Origin: Mucilaginibacter sp. cycad4
GTDB taxonomy: Bacteria; Bacteroidota; Bacteroidia; Sphingobacteriales; Sphingobacteriaceae
Assembly (NCBI RefSeq): GCF_034263275.1
Contig: NZ_CP139559.1
Location: 682,001 to 746,000 of the forward strand
Reading direction: 5' to 3'
DNA: 64,000 nucleotides
Shown one piece after another: positions 9,698 through 21,600 of this stretch. The first letter of the stretch is position 1; the number at the start of each line of letters is the position of its first letter. The translations under genes were made by a program, and so were the position numbers. Below the pieces are notes generated by a model, which saw only the letters and a list, made by a program, of their open reading frames with translations, was not told where the DNA came from and made no database searches.

Positions 9698-9738
9698 AAG
9701 AGTTGAAGTTAATTTCTAAACTTCAACTCTTTTCTTTT
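9698..9738 (+). terminator. Rho-independent terminator after the hydrolase run
   Basis: AAGAGTTGAAGTT at 9698-9710 and AACTTCAACTCTT at 9719-9731 are exact reverse complements (13 base pairs, 8-base loop), followed by a T-rich run. It closes the GH43/GH51 transcript. Confidence 0.85.
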
Positions 9739-10379
9739 TAAACACTACGCATAATGGCAGAATTTGCAATGGGCTTTTTATGGACCTATTAATCAAATCT
9801 TGTTTTTACTTGACCAGGATACCCCGCTGATACTAAACATCTGATTCAGGGAGCTGCTAATTCCTTATTTCGTTATATAATTTCTCTTAAATTAACCTTT
9901 AGGTTCAATTTAGAAGGAATGCCTGCGTCAATAAATCTAAGTTATCTAATTAATGTATAACTAACCAAAACGAGACATTAAGCCCCGTAGGTTACATTTT
10001 AAGACCTCTTTAGCCAAAGGGTCGATTTAATTATTCCCAAAGTTTCTTTAATTATAAGCAGCGATGATTAAAGCTCAACCCATTTATTCCCTGCGTTAAA
10101 AATTAAAAACTGACAGAAGGTAAAATCAGGCCCGTTTTGATCTATTATACCCCCTTCGATTGGACGTTATAGGCCTCTCAGCGAGTTCAAATTTGCGATA
10201 GTTTAGCGTACTCCACCGGCTAACAACCTTTTTTAACGGCTTAACAATTTAGCGTTTAAAAGGTGGTTAGGAACTCCCTTACCGCTCGGGCAGATAGGAG
10301 TTTTGGGAGAATACAGAACCAATATAAACAAAAAAATATCAACTCGGGGTATTGCGAGATACTAATTGAGAAAACCATT
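9739..10379. other. Long intergenic region before the sigma factor gene
   Basis: About 640 bases without a convincing gene. It is AT-rich, and I saw no hairpin, tRNA-like fold or conserved RNA motif. A GTG-started extension of the following gene reaches 10263, but the extra 39 residues are unlike a sigma factor. The region probably holds the promoter of that gene. Confidence 0.4.
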
Positions 10380-10952
10380 ATGATGAAAAATTTAGAGGAG
10401 CTATCCAACCTTTGGAGTGAGGTTTGTATAGGTAATAAACGTTCATATTCCATAATCCATCAAAATCTTTATCCTGTGCTATATACTTTAGGCAACAGGA
10501 TGGTAAATGACGAAGAACTTACCGATGATCTGATACAGGAGGTGTTTATCAAATTATGGCTAAGGAAGGAATCGATTGGTCCAATTGGAAACGTTAAAGG
10601 ATACTTCTTTGCTGTTATGCGATCAGTTTGTCTTGATTTTATAAGGAGCAAAGACCTTGTTGAAACCAGGATGGCAAGGATTGAATTTTTAGATCTCCAG
10701 ATTTCGATAGAAGATGAAATTACGCAAAAAGAAGCGACGCTTAAGCAAAGAAGAATGATTGAATACGCGTTAAATCGCTTGCCCGATCGCCAGCAGGAAA
10801 TAATTCGGCTCCGATTTTTTGAAGGACTGACTTGTGCCGAGATTGGATCGATGACTGGTATAAAATATCAATCGGTTGTAAATCATGTATATAGGGCGGT
10901 TCAAACGTTGAGGGAATTGTATGGAGCCGAAGATGAACTACGTGTAGCCTGA
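10380..10952 (+). CDS. ECF-type RNA polymerase sigma factor
   Basis: A sigma-70 family protein of the extracytoplasmic function type, about 190 residues from the ATG at 10380 (a second ATG follows directly). Region 2 is visible as DDLIQEVFIKLWLRKE, which binds core polymerase and melts the -10 region. Region 4 is visible as LPDRQQEIIRLRFFEGLTCAEIG followed by an HTH ending VVNHVYRAVQTLRELYG. In Bacteroidota such factors are usually paired with a FecR-like anti-sigma factor and a SusC-like transporter. Neither follows here; the next gene is the HTCS after 244 bases. It may control the flanking hydrolases, but the targets cannot be read from the sequence. Confidence 0.88.
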   Translation: MMKNLEELSNLWSEVCIGNKRSYSIIHQNLYPVLYTLGNRMVNDEELTDDLIQEVFIKLWLRKESIGPIGNVKGYFFAVMRSVCLDFIRSKDLVETRMARIEFLDLQISIEDEITQKEATLKQRRMIEYALNRLPDRQQEIIRLRFFEGLTCAEIGSMTGIKYQSVVNHVYRAVQTLRELYGAEDELRVA

Positions 10953-11144
10953 CATTTTGTACAAGCCGTTTTGCCATCACTTAGTTTGCGTGCATTAGAA
11001 TTACAAATAAGTTTTAGATGAAGTATATTTGGTTGTAGGTAGTAGGTTCATTTTTTAGTAAATGGGTTTAATGGTTCGGACAAAAAGCGGCGAATAATTA
11101 TGCCTTTTTCCTTAACTTGTGTTTGTGTTGATTATAAAGATTGT

Positions 11145-11154
11145 TGTTGCAACA
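11145..11154. promoter_or_regulatory. Short palindrome before the HTCS gene
   Basis: TGTTGCAACA is a perfect ten-base palindrome 42 bases before the HTCS start. It could be an operator half-site pair, but ten-base palindromes arise easily by chance in AT-rich DNA. Confidence 0.15.
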
Positions 11155-11196
11155 TTTCATTTTGAGCCACTGTAACCCTATTAAACGGAATTCATA

Positions 11197-14100
11197 ATGC
11201 CCTGTCGATCTCTTATTATTTTTGTTTTTCTCTTCATCGCATTTATAAATCCGTCTTTCGCCCAAAATCTCGGTTATTTAGGTTTAGAACAAGGATTATC
11301 CAACAACTCCGTAACCAGTATTTATAAAGACAAATATGGTTTTATGTGGTTTGGCACGTTAGACGGGTTGAATCGCTTTGACGGTTATAGTTTTGCAAAA
11401 TATAGAAAAAGAGTTCGTGATCCGTATAGTTTGAACGATAACACTGTATATAGTATAACCGGAACCCCCGATGGTAAATTGTATGTAGGAACATCGAAGG
11501 GGCTTAGCATTTTAGATTATAAAAGTCTGAAATTTTCAAATGCAAGCTATATATCTGCAAGTTTGCCTGATCGTTCTGTTTTGCCTTTTAGTACTTGGGT
11601 ACTGTGTTTAAAGGCCCAAAAAGACAATGATGTTTTTGTGGGATCGATTGGTTCGGGCTTATTGGTTTTGAAACACTCTTCTATGGTATTGCATCAAATA
11701 CCTTTGTATGATAATGCTGTTTTGCGGACAGATTATAGTGTCGAATCACTTAGCTTAGATAAAAACTCCAACGTTTGGCTATTAAGCAGAGGAGTTGGTT
11801 TATGCGTTTACAATTCCAGATTGAACCGTGTTGAGATTGTCAATTCAGCTATAAAAAACGGAAAATGCATGACGTTCGACTCAGGCGGGAACCTGTGGAT
11901 AGGTACCAATGTAGGGCGGCTATTTAAATTGTATAAAGGTACCGACAAAGTAGAGCCTTTTGACATTCCAGGTGGATTGACCGTTAACCGTATCATGGAC
12001 GTCTGTTTCGAGGATGGCCGTGTATTATGGGTTTCAACGGATGGTGACGGACTGTTCTCCCTAGACATTGTTGCGAAAACTGTATTAAAGGCCTTCACGC
12101 AATCTGAAAAATCTTTATTAAGTAATGCAATAAGTACAATTTTTATTGACAAGGAATCGCGAAAATGGATCGGAACGATTAGAGGGGGAGTTAACATTAT
12201 TGACCAAAAGAAGGATATTTTTAAAACAGTCAAAAATGAACCTTTTAACAGTAATAGTTTAGCTCATAACACGGTTTTTTCGTTCTGTGAAGATGGTGAT
12301 GATATCTGGATTGGGACGGATGGCAAAGGGATTAGTATCTGGAACAGGAAAACCAATAATTTTAGGGAGCATCTTTTTAAAGTCGATAAAGATCATTTAG
12401 GGGCCAATCAAATTCCATCGATAATAAAAGACGATAAAGGCAATGTTTGGATTGGATCATATGGTTCTGGGGTTACCAGGTTTAATAAAGCAACTCAAAC
12501 ATTTGAAGAAGTTCAGTTTCAGCAAAAGAACATGGGAAGTATATATGCTTTCCGGTTATTTATGGATAGGGAAAACGATATTTGGGTAAGTTGTCTCAGA
12601 GGCCCTTCTGCACATAATATAACAAAGGGGTTGTATAAATTTGATAAAACAAGCAAGCAGTTTAAAAGTGTTCCGTATGCTGTTTATAAGGATATATTTT
12701 CCATTGCAGAAGATCACTGGGGTAACCTGTGGCTTGGTACGGTAAATAGTATTTTAAAGCTCGACAAGAAATCCGGAGCAGTTATCCAATATCACATAGG
12801 TAGTTGTGTAAGAGCCATTAAAATTGACAAAACCGGTAATGTATGGATTGGATCACAGGGGAGTGGTTTATGGAGATTAACACCAGGAAATAGCAAATTT
12901 TCGGTTTATACTGAAGAAGATGGCTTGCCCAATGACGGTATTTTAAATATAGAGGAAGATAACCAGGGCTATATTTGGCTGGCAACTAATAATGGTTTAT
13001 CCAAACTTAGCCCCAAGCAATTAAGCTTTGAAAATTATCATGCTGATGATGGTCTTCAGTCAAATCAGTTCTACTATAATGCTTCGGCGAAATTAAGCTC
13101 CGGCGAATTATTATTCGGCGGCATAAAAGGCTTTAATGTGTTCAACCCATCTGTCATTAAAGCAGATAAAAATTTCCCGGCCCTAACTGTTACAGGTGTC
13201 AATGTTTTAAATACCTCCATAACAGCACAGAGTGAGTATGTTGATAATGCTTTTGATATTCAGGAGGTTAATCGTATTTCGTTACCATTCGAGAAATCAT
13301 TGTTTTCGCTCGAATTTGCAGCTTTGGAGTATACGTTTCCTGAAAAAATACAGTATGCCTATATTCTAAGAGGAAAAGACAAGGCCTGGAATTATATCAA
13401 AAACGGAGTTCGGTCTATCAGTTATGCAAGTTTGATGGACGGTAGTTATACACTCGAAATTAAATCTACCAATGCGTCCGGCGTTTGGAATCCCCGAAGC
13501 CGTATGGTCAGGATTACTGTTTTAGCTCCGTGGTATCGAACCTGGTGGATGTACTGCCTCTATCTGACACTTGCCGGAGGGGGGGTATATACTTATATTC
13601 GTTATCAAAGGCAAAAAGATTTTTTTAAATATAAAGTTAAACTAACTGCTCTTGAAGCGGTCAAGGAGGCTGAATTAAATGAAAAACGAATATCGTTTTT
13701 TACAAATGTTGCTCATGAACTAAGGACGCCTTTAACCCTGATAGTCAATCCGATAAAAGACTTGCTTAACAGCGATGGCGTAAATATTCATTCTGTTGAT
13801 GTGGGCGCTGTTTACAGAAACACACGGCGGCTTTTGAGCCTGGTAGATCAGTTATTGTTATTTAAAAGCGCCGAGAACGAGGTATCTGAGCTAAAGCCCG
13901 AGATATTAAATTTAAGTGAACTGTGCAATGAAGTGTTTTTATGTTTTAATAACCAGATAAAGGCAAAACACATCAAATATCATTTTGATAATGTAACAAA
14001 CAGTTTGCCTGTTTTTGCCGATAGGGAGAAAATCGAGATAGTGTTGTTTAATCTTTTATCTAATGCGATTAAATATTGTGGCGAAAAGGGGAGTGTATCT

Positions 14101-15294
14101 TTTGTTTTAAGGGATGGTGTTGATAGCGTTTCGGTGTTAGTGAAAAATACAGGGCCTATCATCCCCCCTCATGTTGGAGATCAATTATTTGATAAGTTTT
14201 TCAGGCTTAATCACCGTAAAGAATCGGCGAGGAAAAGTGGTTTTGGTATTGGCTTATTTGTTTCCAAAAAAATTGCAGAAATGCAAAAAGGAAGCTTAAC
14301 CTATACGAGTGATGACGAGGCAGGAACGGTGTTTACTTATCAATTGCCAAAGAACATGGATAACATTTCTCCGGATTTTCGAAACGAAAAAAAATCTTCC
14401 GATGCTCATCTATTTGGCGAACTGTATATTGATTTTCCGGAGCCTGCATCTAAAGACGAAAAAACCATATCAAAAAGTATGGATCAGGTTTTCAGCGATG
14501 TTGTCGAACGAAAACCTAATGTCCTTGTAGTGGACGATAATACTGAAATAAGGAATTTTCTTGAACAAATTCTTCATGATCATTATAATGTTTTTAAAGC
14601 AGAGAACGCCGAAGATGCCTTCAACATTGTCAGAAGCAAAGAATTAGATATCATAGTATCTGATATCGTTATGCCCGGAATAAGCGGTGTAGAGTTTTGT
14701 TCGAATGTTAAAGAATCAGATGAGTTCAGCCACATACCTGTAATTCTGCTTACCGGAACGACATCACCGGAGATTAAACTTAAAGGTATTGAATGCGGTG
14801 CAGATGATTATATCACAAAGCCGTTTGAAAGAGAATTACTTTTAGCCCGGATTAAAAGCATATTAAAGGGACGCGATTCATTAAAAAAATACTTTATTAA
14901 TGATGTTACCCTTCAAAGTAATAACGAAAAGGTTTCTGAGGAATATAGTGCTTTCCTGAAAAAAGCAACTGAGATTGTTGAGCTGCATCTTAAGGATAAA
15001 GATTTTAATGTAAAAGTATTAATCCTGGAAATGAGAATGAGCAGATCGAATGTGTTTAGAAAGGTTAAATCTATCTCGGGCCTATCTATCAGCGAATTTA
15101 TCCGTTATATCCGGCTTAAAAAAGCAGCTGAACTGATGATCAAAACAGATATCCAGGTTAAAGAAGTTGCGTACGAAGTTGGTATCAATGATTCCCGCTA
15201 TTTCCGGAAACAATTTCATAAGGTTTTCGGAATAAACCCTTCAGACTATATTAAAAAATATCGCCGTAATTTTTTAAAAGCGCCGGGGAGTTAA
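11197..15294 (+). CDS. Hybrid two-component system (HTCS) sensor-regulator
   Basis: A one-protein signalling chain of 1365 residues that in this phylum senses oligosaccharides in the periplasm and activates utilization genes. In order: signal peptide (1-22, SFAQ); two seven-bladed Reg_prop propellers (about 25-690, repeated motifs such as DKYGFMWFGTLDGLNRFD and GNVWIGSQGSGLW); a Y_Y_Y domain (about 700-770); one membrane span (about 783-805); HisKA with the phospho-acceptor H840 in VAHELRTPL; HATPase with N-box LFNLLSNAIKY and G-box GFGIGLF; a receiver domain with D1156 in VSDIVMPG; and an AraC-type DNA-binding domain (about 1260-1365, EVAYEVGINDSRYFRKQFHKVFG). All key residues are present. 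Its location between the GH43/GH51 set and the large secreted protein makes it the likely activator of one or both. Confidence 0.95.
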   Translation: MPCRSLIIFVFLFIAFINPSFAQNLGYLGLEQGLSNNSVTSIYKDKYGFMWFGTLDGLNRFDGYSFAKYRKRVRDPYSLNDNTVYSITGTPDGKLYVGTSKGLSILDYKSLKFSNASYISASLPDRSVLPFSTWVLCLKAQKDNDVFVGSIGSGLLVLKHSSMVLHQIPLYDNAVLRTDYSVESLSLDKNSNVWLLSRGVGLCVYNSRLNRVEIVNSAIKNGKCMTFDSGGNLWIGTNVGRLFKLYKGTDKVEPFDIPGGLTVNRIMDVCFEDGRVLWVSTDGDGLFSLDIVAKTVLKAFTQSEKSLLSNAISTIFIDKESRKWIGTIRGGVNIIDQKKDIFKTVKNEPFNSNSLAHNTVFSFCEDGDDIWIGTDGKGISIWNRKTNNFREHLFKVDKDHLGANQIPSIIKDDKGNVWIGSYGSGVTRFNKATQTFEEVQFQQKNMGSIYAFRLFMDRENDIWVSCLRGPSAHNITKGLYKFDKTSKQFKSVPYAVYKDIFSIAEDHWGNLWLGTVNSILKLDKKSGAVIQYHIGSCVRAIKIDKTGNVWIGSQGSGLWRLTPGNSKFSVYTEEDGLPNDGILNIEEDNQGYIWLATNNGLSKLSPKQLSFENYHADDGLQSNQFYYNASAKLSSGELLFGGIKGFNVFNPSVIKADKNFPALTVTGVNVLNTSITAQSEYVDNAFDIQEVNRISLPFEKSLFSLEFAALEYTFPEKIQYAYILRGKDKAWNYIKNGVRSISYASLMDGSYTLEIKSTNASGVWNPRSRMVRITVLAPWYRTWWMYCLYLTLAGGGVYTYIRYQRQKDFFKYKVKLTALEAVKEAELNEKRISFFTNVAHELRTPLTLIVNPIKDLLNSDGVNIHSVDVGAVYRNTRRLLSLVDQLLLFKSAENEVSELKPEILNLSELCNEVFLCFNNQIKAKHIKYHFDNVTNSLPVFADREKIEIVLFNLLSNAIKYCGEKGSVSFVLRDGVDSVSVLVKNTGPIIPPHVGDQLFDKFFRLNHRKESARKSGFGIGLFVSKKIAEMQKGSLTYTSDDEAGTVFTYQLPKNMDNISPDFRNEKKSSDAHLFGELYIDFPEPASKDEKTISKSMDQVFSDVVERKPNVLVVDDNTEIRNFLEQILHDHYNVFKAENAEDAFNIVRSKELDIIVSDIVMPGISGVEFCSNVKESDEFSHIPVILLTGTTSPEIKLKGIECGADDYITKPFERELLLARIKSILKGRDSLKKYFINDVTLQSNNEKVSEEYSAFLKKATEIVELHLKDKDFNVKVLILEMRMSRSNVFRKVKSISGLSISEFIRYIRLKKAAELMIKTDIQVKEVAYEVGINDSRYFRKQFHKVFGINPSDYIKKYRRNFLKAPGS

Positions 15295-15619
15295 TATATA
15301 ACGTTGCCAAATTCGGCCACTCTTTTTATCATAGTTTCACTCAATTTTCTGATCTCCTTTCTGCTTGATATATCAACAGGCATTGGCGGGCCATGTGCTT
15401 AAATCGCACCGCATTGGCATACATAATATAACCGGTCTCCAATGCTGTCAAAATTCAATTTGCACGGCCTGATTTACCAAGCGGTTGACTGATCAACTGT
15501 CGTAATTAAATAATAATCTTTTTTTACCGAAATCTCTAAAGCAAAGAGTATTTAATCAATACATCATCAGTCATATATAAAACTTTTCATGAGTTTCTAA
15601 CCTAAGTTAAAACCCCGAT
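15295..15619. other. Intergenic region before the giant secreted protein
   Basis: About 325 bases with no gene and no clear hairpin. It should hold the promoter for the giant protein and its PorP/SprF-like partner. I could not identify a good TTTG/TAnnTTTG pair. Confidence 0.35.
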
Positions 15620-18600
15620 ATGATGAAACATTTACTTGACCAATTGAAACGGATAAGGCAAAGAAAACCCGTTTTTCTTTTACTAACCAGTATCGGCCTG
15701 ATTCTTTCAGGTATTTCACCTGTGAAGGCACAAACTTTTGTACATCCCGGTGTGGCCTTTAACTGGGCCGACCTGGACCAGCTCAAAGCCAATATTACCA
15801 AAGAGCCCTGGCTTTCGGCCTACAATACATTTAAGAGTGACTACCATTCCCAACTAAGTTACTCTCCTGCTGCGCCGCAGCAAACCGTAACCCGTGCTCC
15901 CGATTTGAATAACGGACAATGGAAGAATGATATGATTGCTATCCACAACCTGGCGTTTATGTGGTGGTTTACAGGAGATTCAACTTATGCCCGAAAAGCT
16001 ACTAATATACTTGATGGCTGGGCGGTAACCAATACCACCTGGGGTGGAAATGAATCTATGCTGGATATTGGCGACTATGCCCAGTATTGGGGCGTAAGTG
16101 CCGAAATACTCCGCTCTACTTTTCCCGGCTGGACCGCGGCCAATACACAGCATGTAAAAAATTATTTTGCTAATGTATTATTTCCAACTTCCTGGGTGCC
16201 TGGTCCCTTACGCGACCAGAACAAAGGCGCTCTTCAGTTAAAAATAGCCCTGGCTGCGTCCGTTTTTTGTGATGATGCCACCCGGTTTAATCAGGCAGTG
16301 GAAGTTTACAGGATGGATGCCGGGGGAGGCATGCGTAATTCACTGCCCAATGGCGAAGTTGGGGATGCAGGCCGCGATGATCACTGGCGCGTGCAGGCAG
16401 CTGCCCTGGCCTGGGGCGCAGAAGTTGCCTACAAGCAGGGGATAGATATGTTTGCCGAACTGGATAACCGGGTATTGGCAATCGGCGAGCTTTATCATAA
16501 ATACGCCTTTGACGGAGCTACCATGACTTATATCCCGTTTGGGGGATATGCAAGTTATTGGACCAGCTGGGGGATTCAGCCCGGAGCAAGGGCCGGCGAT
16601 ATGACCAACCTCATTTACAGCGCTTATAATGTACGTAAGGGGATAGCCACCCCCAATACCGACAGGATGAGGGCCGCATTGATGCAGTCCGGGGCCACTA
16701 ATTATTCTCCGGCCGGTGGTGACTTTTTATATCTGAAATCATCCGATACATCAACCGCACATAGCTTATCCCCTGTATATTATCCTGCCGATCATGTGCA
16801 GGCGGTCAGTAACTTAACCAATATAGATATCGGCAATACCGGATTGGCAGGCAGTGCCACCTACAATAACGGGATCTGGACACTTAAAGGTGCCGGCACA
16901 TCCACTAGTACAGCCTTCAGCTTCAATTTCAAAAAAGTTAGCGGCGATGCCGGCCTGGTGGTAAAAGTCGAGAATATGTCGCTCACGAGCGGCGGTTGCG
17001 GCGTTATGTTGCGCGAATCGCTGGCGCCAGGTTCAGCTTTTTATGATCTGTTTCTTAACGCTACCGGCGGCGCCGGCAGGCACTGGCAGCCCAAAGCACC
17101 CTGGTGGTTAAAAATTGAGCGCGTAGGCACCCGCATATTTGTGTATCATACACAGGATGGTGTTAACTGGACTAATGATGGTTGCTGGTATTCTGCAACA
17201 GGTTTCCCAACTAATCTTTATGCCGGATTTTATACTTTATCAAATAATGCTTCGGCATTAAATACTGCCACATTTAGTAATGTGGCCTTTAGTCAAACCG
17301 CACCTACCGGATCTCCGGAGATCAGCAGTGCCACCACAGCAACAGTTGCCATTGGTGCACCGTTCAGTTATAGCATCATTGCCAGTGCTAATCCATCTTC
17401 CTATGGTGCCAGTGCTAATCCATCTTCCTATGGTGCCAGTGGTTTACCTTCGGGGCTTAGCATTAATACCGCAACCGGCGTCATTTCCGGTACGCCTGCT
17501 ACAATAGCACAAAGCGAAATTACCATAGCTGCTACAAATGCCAGCGGAACAGGCACAGCAACGCTTATACTAAACGCGATCAATAACGAGGCACCGGCTG
17601 CACCGGCTTCTGCTGCCGCATCGATAGTTAACACTTCACAAATTAATCTCACTTGGGCAGCTTCTGCAAACGCTACGAGTTATTCGGTAAAACGGTCGTT
17701 AACCTCAGGAGGAGCTTATACAACGATCCAGGCGGGAATTACAGGTACTGGCTTTACAGATGTATCTCCTGTACCGGAAGTGAATAATTACTATGTTATT
17801 ACAGCCCTTACGGGGGATAAGGAAAGCGGTAATTCAAATGAACTTTTTGCTTCTGTCCCTCCTGCAGCCCCGGCACAGCCAACTGTGGTTAATAAAAACA
17901 ACGAAGTTGATCTGAGCTGGAACAATGCTTCAGGAGCAGCTACCTATAATGTAAAAAGGGCAACAGTGAGTGGAGGCCCTTACACTACAGTAGCCAATGT
18001 GTCAACTAATTTGTATGCCGATATCAATGTAAGTAATGGAAGCCCTTATTATTATGTCGTTTCTTCTGTAGGCGCCACCAAGGAAAGTGCTAATTCGCCG
18101 GAAGCATTTGGCGTACCTGGCGCAAACTCATTTACATGGAGCCCAACAGCCATTACAGATTCGTTGAACCTTGCAGGCAACTGGGTTGAAAATATAGTTC
18201 CGGTAAATCCGGCCATTTTAACTTTTGGTGAAACACGTGATAGCACATTAACCAATAATATTACTGGTTTGGTAGCCTCAAGAATTCAGTTTGGCACAGA
18301 TGCCAACGCAAATAATACCATCTCCGGTAGTACCCTGACATTGAAGAATGACTTGGTTAATAACTCATCAAAAACTCAGACTTTAACCACCCCTATACAG
18401 CTAACTGATCAGCTAAATGTGAATACCACAGGCGATGTTGTTCTGAATGGGGGGATGAGCGGTACTGGTTCTTTAATGAAATCAGGGGCAGCTGTTTTAT
18501 ACGTTAAAGGAAATAGTAACAATACCTATTCAGGAAACACCATTATTGTTAGCGGTACTGTAGCGGCAGCGGGCATTGGAACCGGAACAGCGAGCAATCC

Positions 18601-21600
18601 TACAGCAGGGCCTTTGGGTGTAGGCAAAGTTCAAATGAATGGGGGAGCGCTGCAAGCTACAGCCGGTGCCGATCTTTTATTGTATAACGACATCCGGGTA
18701 TTGCCCGGAACCAGTTATATGTATGAAGACGTTAATGCGATAACTCTTTACGGAAAGCTATTAGGCTCTGGTACCCTGCAGCATGACGGAAATGATTATG
18801 CCGGCCTTAATCTCCTGGGCGACAACAGCCAATTTACGGGCACCTTTATTTCAAAGCTGAGAAGTGGCAGGCAGAGAATACGTTTTGGAGTGCCTGAATC
18901 GGGAAGTGCAAATGCAACCTGGCTGTTAGATGCTAATGCCGTAGATTGTCAAGGTATCGGTTTTGCAAATGGAACGTTAAACTTTGGTGCGCTTAATGGC
19001 CGTGGTTATATCCGGGCCGATGCTGGCGGTGCACCTGTTATCAGTATTGGCGCCCTTAATACTTATTCCAGTTATGGCGGAACCATTAACGCTAATGGCA
19101 GTGGTTTGACTGTCGTAAAGATAGGCACAGGAATTTTAGAAATGTGGGGCAACCAGGCCTATGCAGGAACTACTACGGTAAAAGGCGGGAAATTATTATT
19201 AAATAATAATGCAATTAATGGCGTTTTTGGCAGCCCGATAACTATAGAAGCAGGTTCATTGGGAGGCTGGGGATTAAGTCAGTCGTCGGCTACACTTGGA
19301 ACAGGATTAGGCACAGGCGCGATATTGGAACCCGGGTTTTTAAAGATCGGTAATTTAAGTGTTGCCAGTCTTACCTTAAAATCTGATGCTACCTACCAGG
19401 CCGAACTTAATTTAGGTACAGGTGCTGGCGATAGCGTCACGGTTAAAACTATAACGTTAAATAATCCGCAACTTCAATTAATTCCTATTACGGGTACACT
19501 TCCATCAGGCACTTCATATACCATTGTCAACAATACCGGCACCGCGCCTATCAACGGTATATTCAAAGATCTGCCTGAAATGTCACTTATTTCGGCAAGC
19601 GGCTACAATTTTCGTATCACTTACAAAGGTGGAACTGGTAATGATGTGGTACTGCTTGATGATCGTACCATACCTGTTGCTGTTACCAGCGCATCAGCAG
19701 ATACAGCACTGATTGGCCGGTCATTTACGTATACCATTACAGGTATTAAATCGCCAACTAGCTTTGCTGCTACCGGCCTTCCTGCAGGTTTAAGCTTAAA
19801 TACTTCTACCGGTGTAATATCCGGAACTCCAACTACGCCCGGGCTTTTCTCTGTTTCTTTGATCGCTTCAAATCAAGCGGGGGCAGATACAGCCGCCTTA
19901 TCATTAACAATTCTGAGCACTACGGTAGGGAGCGTTATGGTTGCCTCCGGCGATGCGAAGGACATTATCGAATGGAACCCAATTCCCCAATTTAATTACA
20001 ATGTTAAACGCTCAACTACATCGGGCGGAACTTATACTACCATCGGAACTGTTTCGGGTACAAAGTTCACGGATACGAATGTGAGTAACGGAACTACGTA
20101 TTACTATGTAGTAGCTGGCGTAGATAGTATAGGCGAAAGCCCTGTTAGTGCAGAAGTGGTAGCGACACCAAATACAGGGCAAATGACCTACCTCAAATTT
20201 GATGAAGCAAGCGGAACATGTAGCATTGACAGTTGGGGGGCAAACCACGGAACATTAGCAGCTACTGCAAGCCGAAGTGTTGGCAGAAGCGGACAAGCAC
20301 TTAAACTGGACGGAACCGCTACATCTTATGCTACCATGCCAACAGGTATAGTGAAGCCTTTATCCGATTACACGATATCCTCATGGGTGAAAATGGATGC
20401 GTTGGCTAACTGGATGCGTATTTTTGACTTTGGGACAGGAACATCCAAGTACATGTTTTTATCCGTGCAAACAGGAACTGCCGGGCAGGTACGTTTTGGG
20501 ATAAAGAACGGAGGTACAGAACAAGGCTTAACATATAATTATGCCGTTCCGCTTAATACCTGGACCCACTTTGCAGTTACCCAGGCGGGCAGTACTTTTA
20601 GCATGTATATTAACGGTTCTTTAGTTGCTACTACTACAGCTATTACGATCAAGCCTTCTGCTATTGATAGTACCACCCAGAATTACCTGGGTAAATCTCA
20701 ATGGGGTGATCCGATGTTTAACGGTTCAATTGATGAGTTTAAAATTTATAGCAGGGCTTTAAGCGCATCTGAAATTGCTGCAGGTTATACAAGTCAAAGC
20801 ATCACGCTGAATGCTATCGCCGCAAAATTAATGGGCGATGATGATTTTGATCCGGCTGCTACGGCTTCCTCGGGGCTTCCGGTAACATATACCAGTTCGG
20901 ATACCACGGTTGCAAAAATTGTAGATGGTAAAGTTCATGTTTTAGCCACAGGAACTTCAACCATTACTGCTTCACAAAGTGGAAATAATGTTTATTGGCC
21001 GGCAACATCACAAACAAAAGCGTTGTCTGTTGTCATTGCAAATAGCACTCCACCAACCACTTTAATTGGCAGGCCATTTACTTATACTATTACCAATAAG
21101 CCACTCAGCAATTTTGCTGCAACAGGTTTACCTGCCGGTTTAAGCATAAATGCCGCTACCGGTGTAATATCTGGTACGCCAACTGTATCCGGTACTTTTC
21201 CTGTAATCTTAACTGCCAGCAATGGAAGTAGTACAGGTACGCAAACCATCACGTTAACTATACAGAGTATTGTAGTAAGCAATGTTATTGTTGCTGCAGG
21301 TGATGCTAAAAACATCCTGGAATGGGGTGCTATTCAGGGATTTACGTATAATGTTAAGCGTTCAACAACATCAGGCGGGCCTTATACTACTATCGGAAAT
21401 GTGAACACTAATAAGTTTACCGATACCAATATTACCAATGGAACTACTTATTACTATGTAGTTGCTTCGGTTGATAGCGTAAGGGAAATGTCGCCGAGCA
21501 CGGAGGTTGCAGCATTACCTAATGTCGGCCAGGCCAGTTACCTTAAATTTGATGAAACGAGCGGAACACGAGCCATCGACAGTTGGGGGGGCAATCACGG

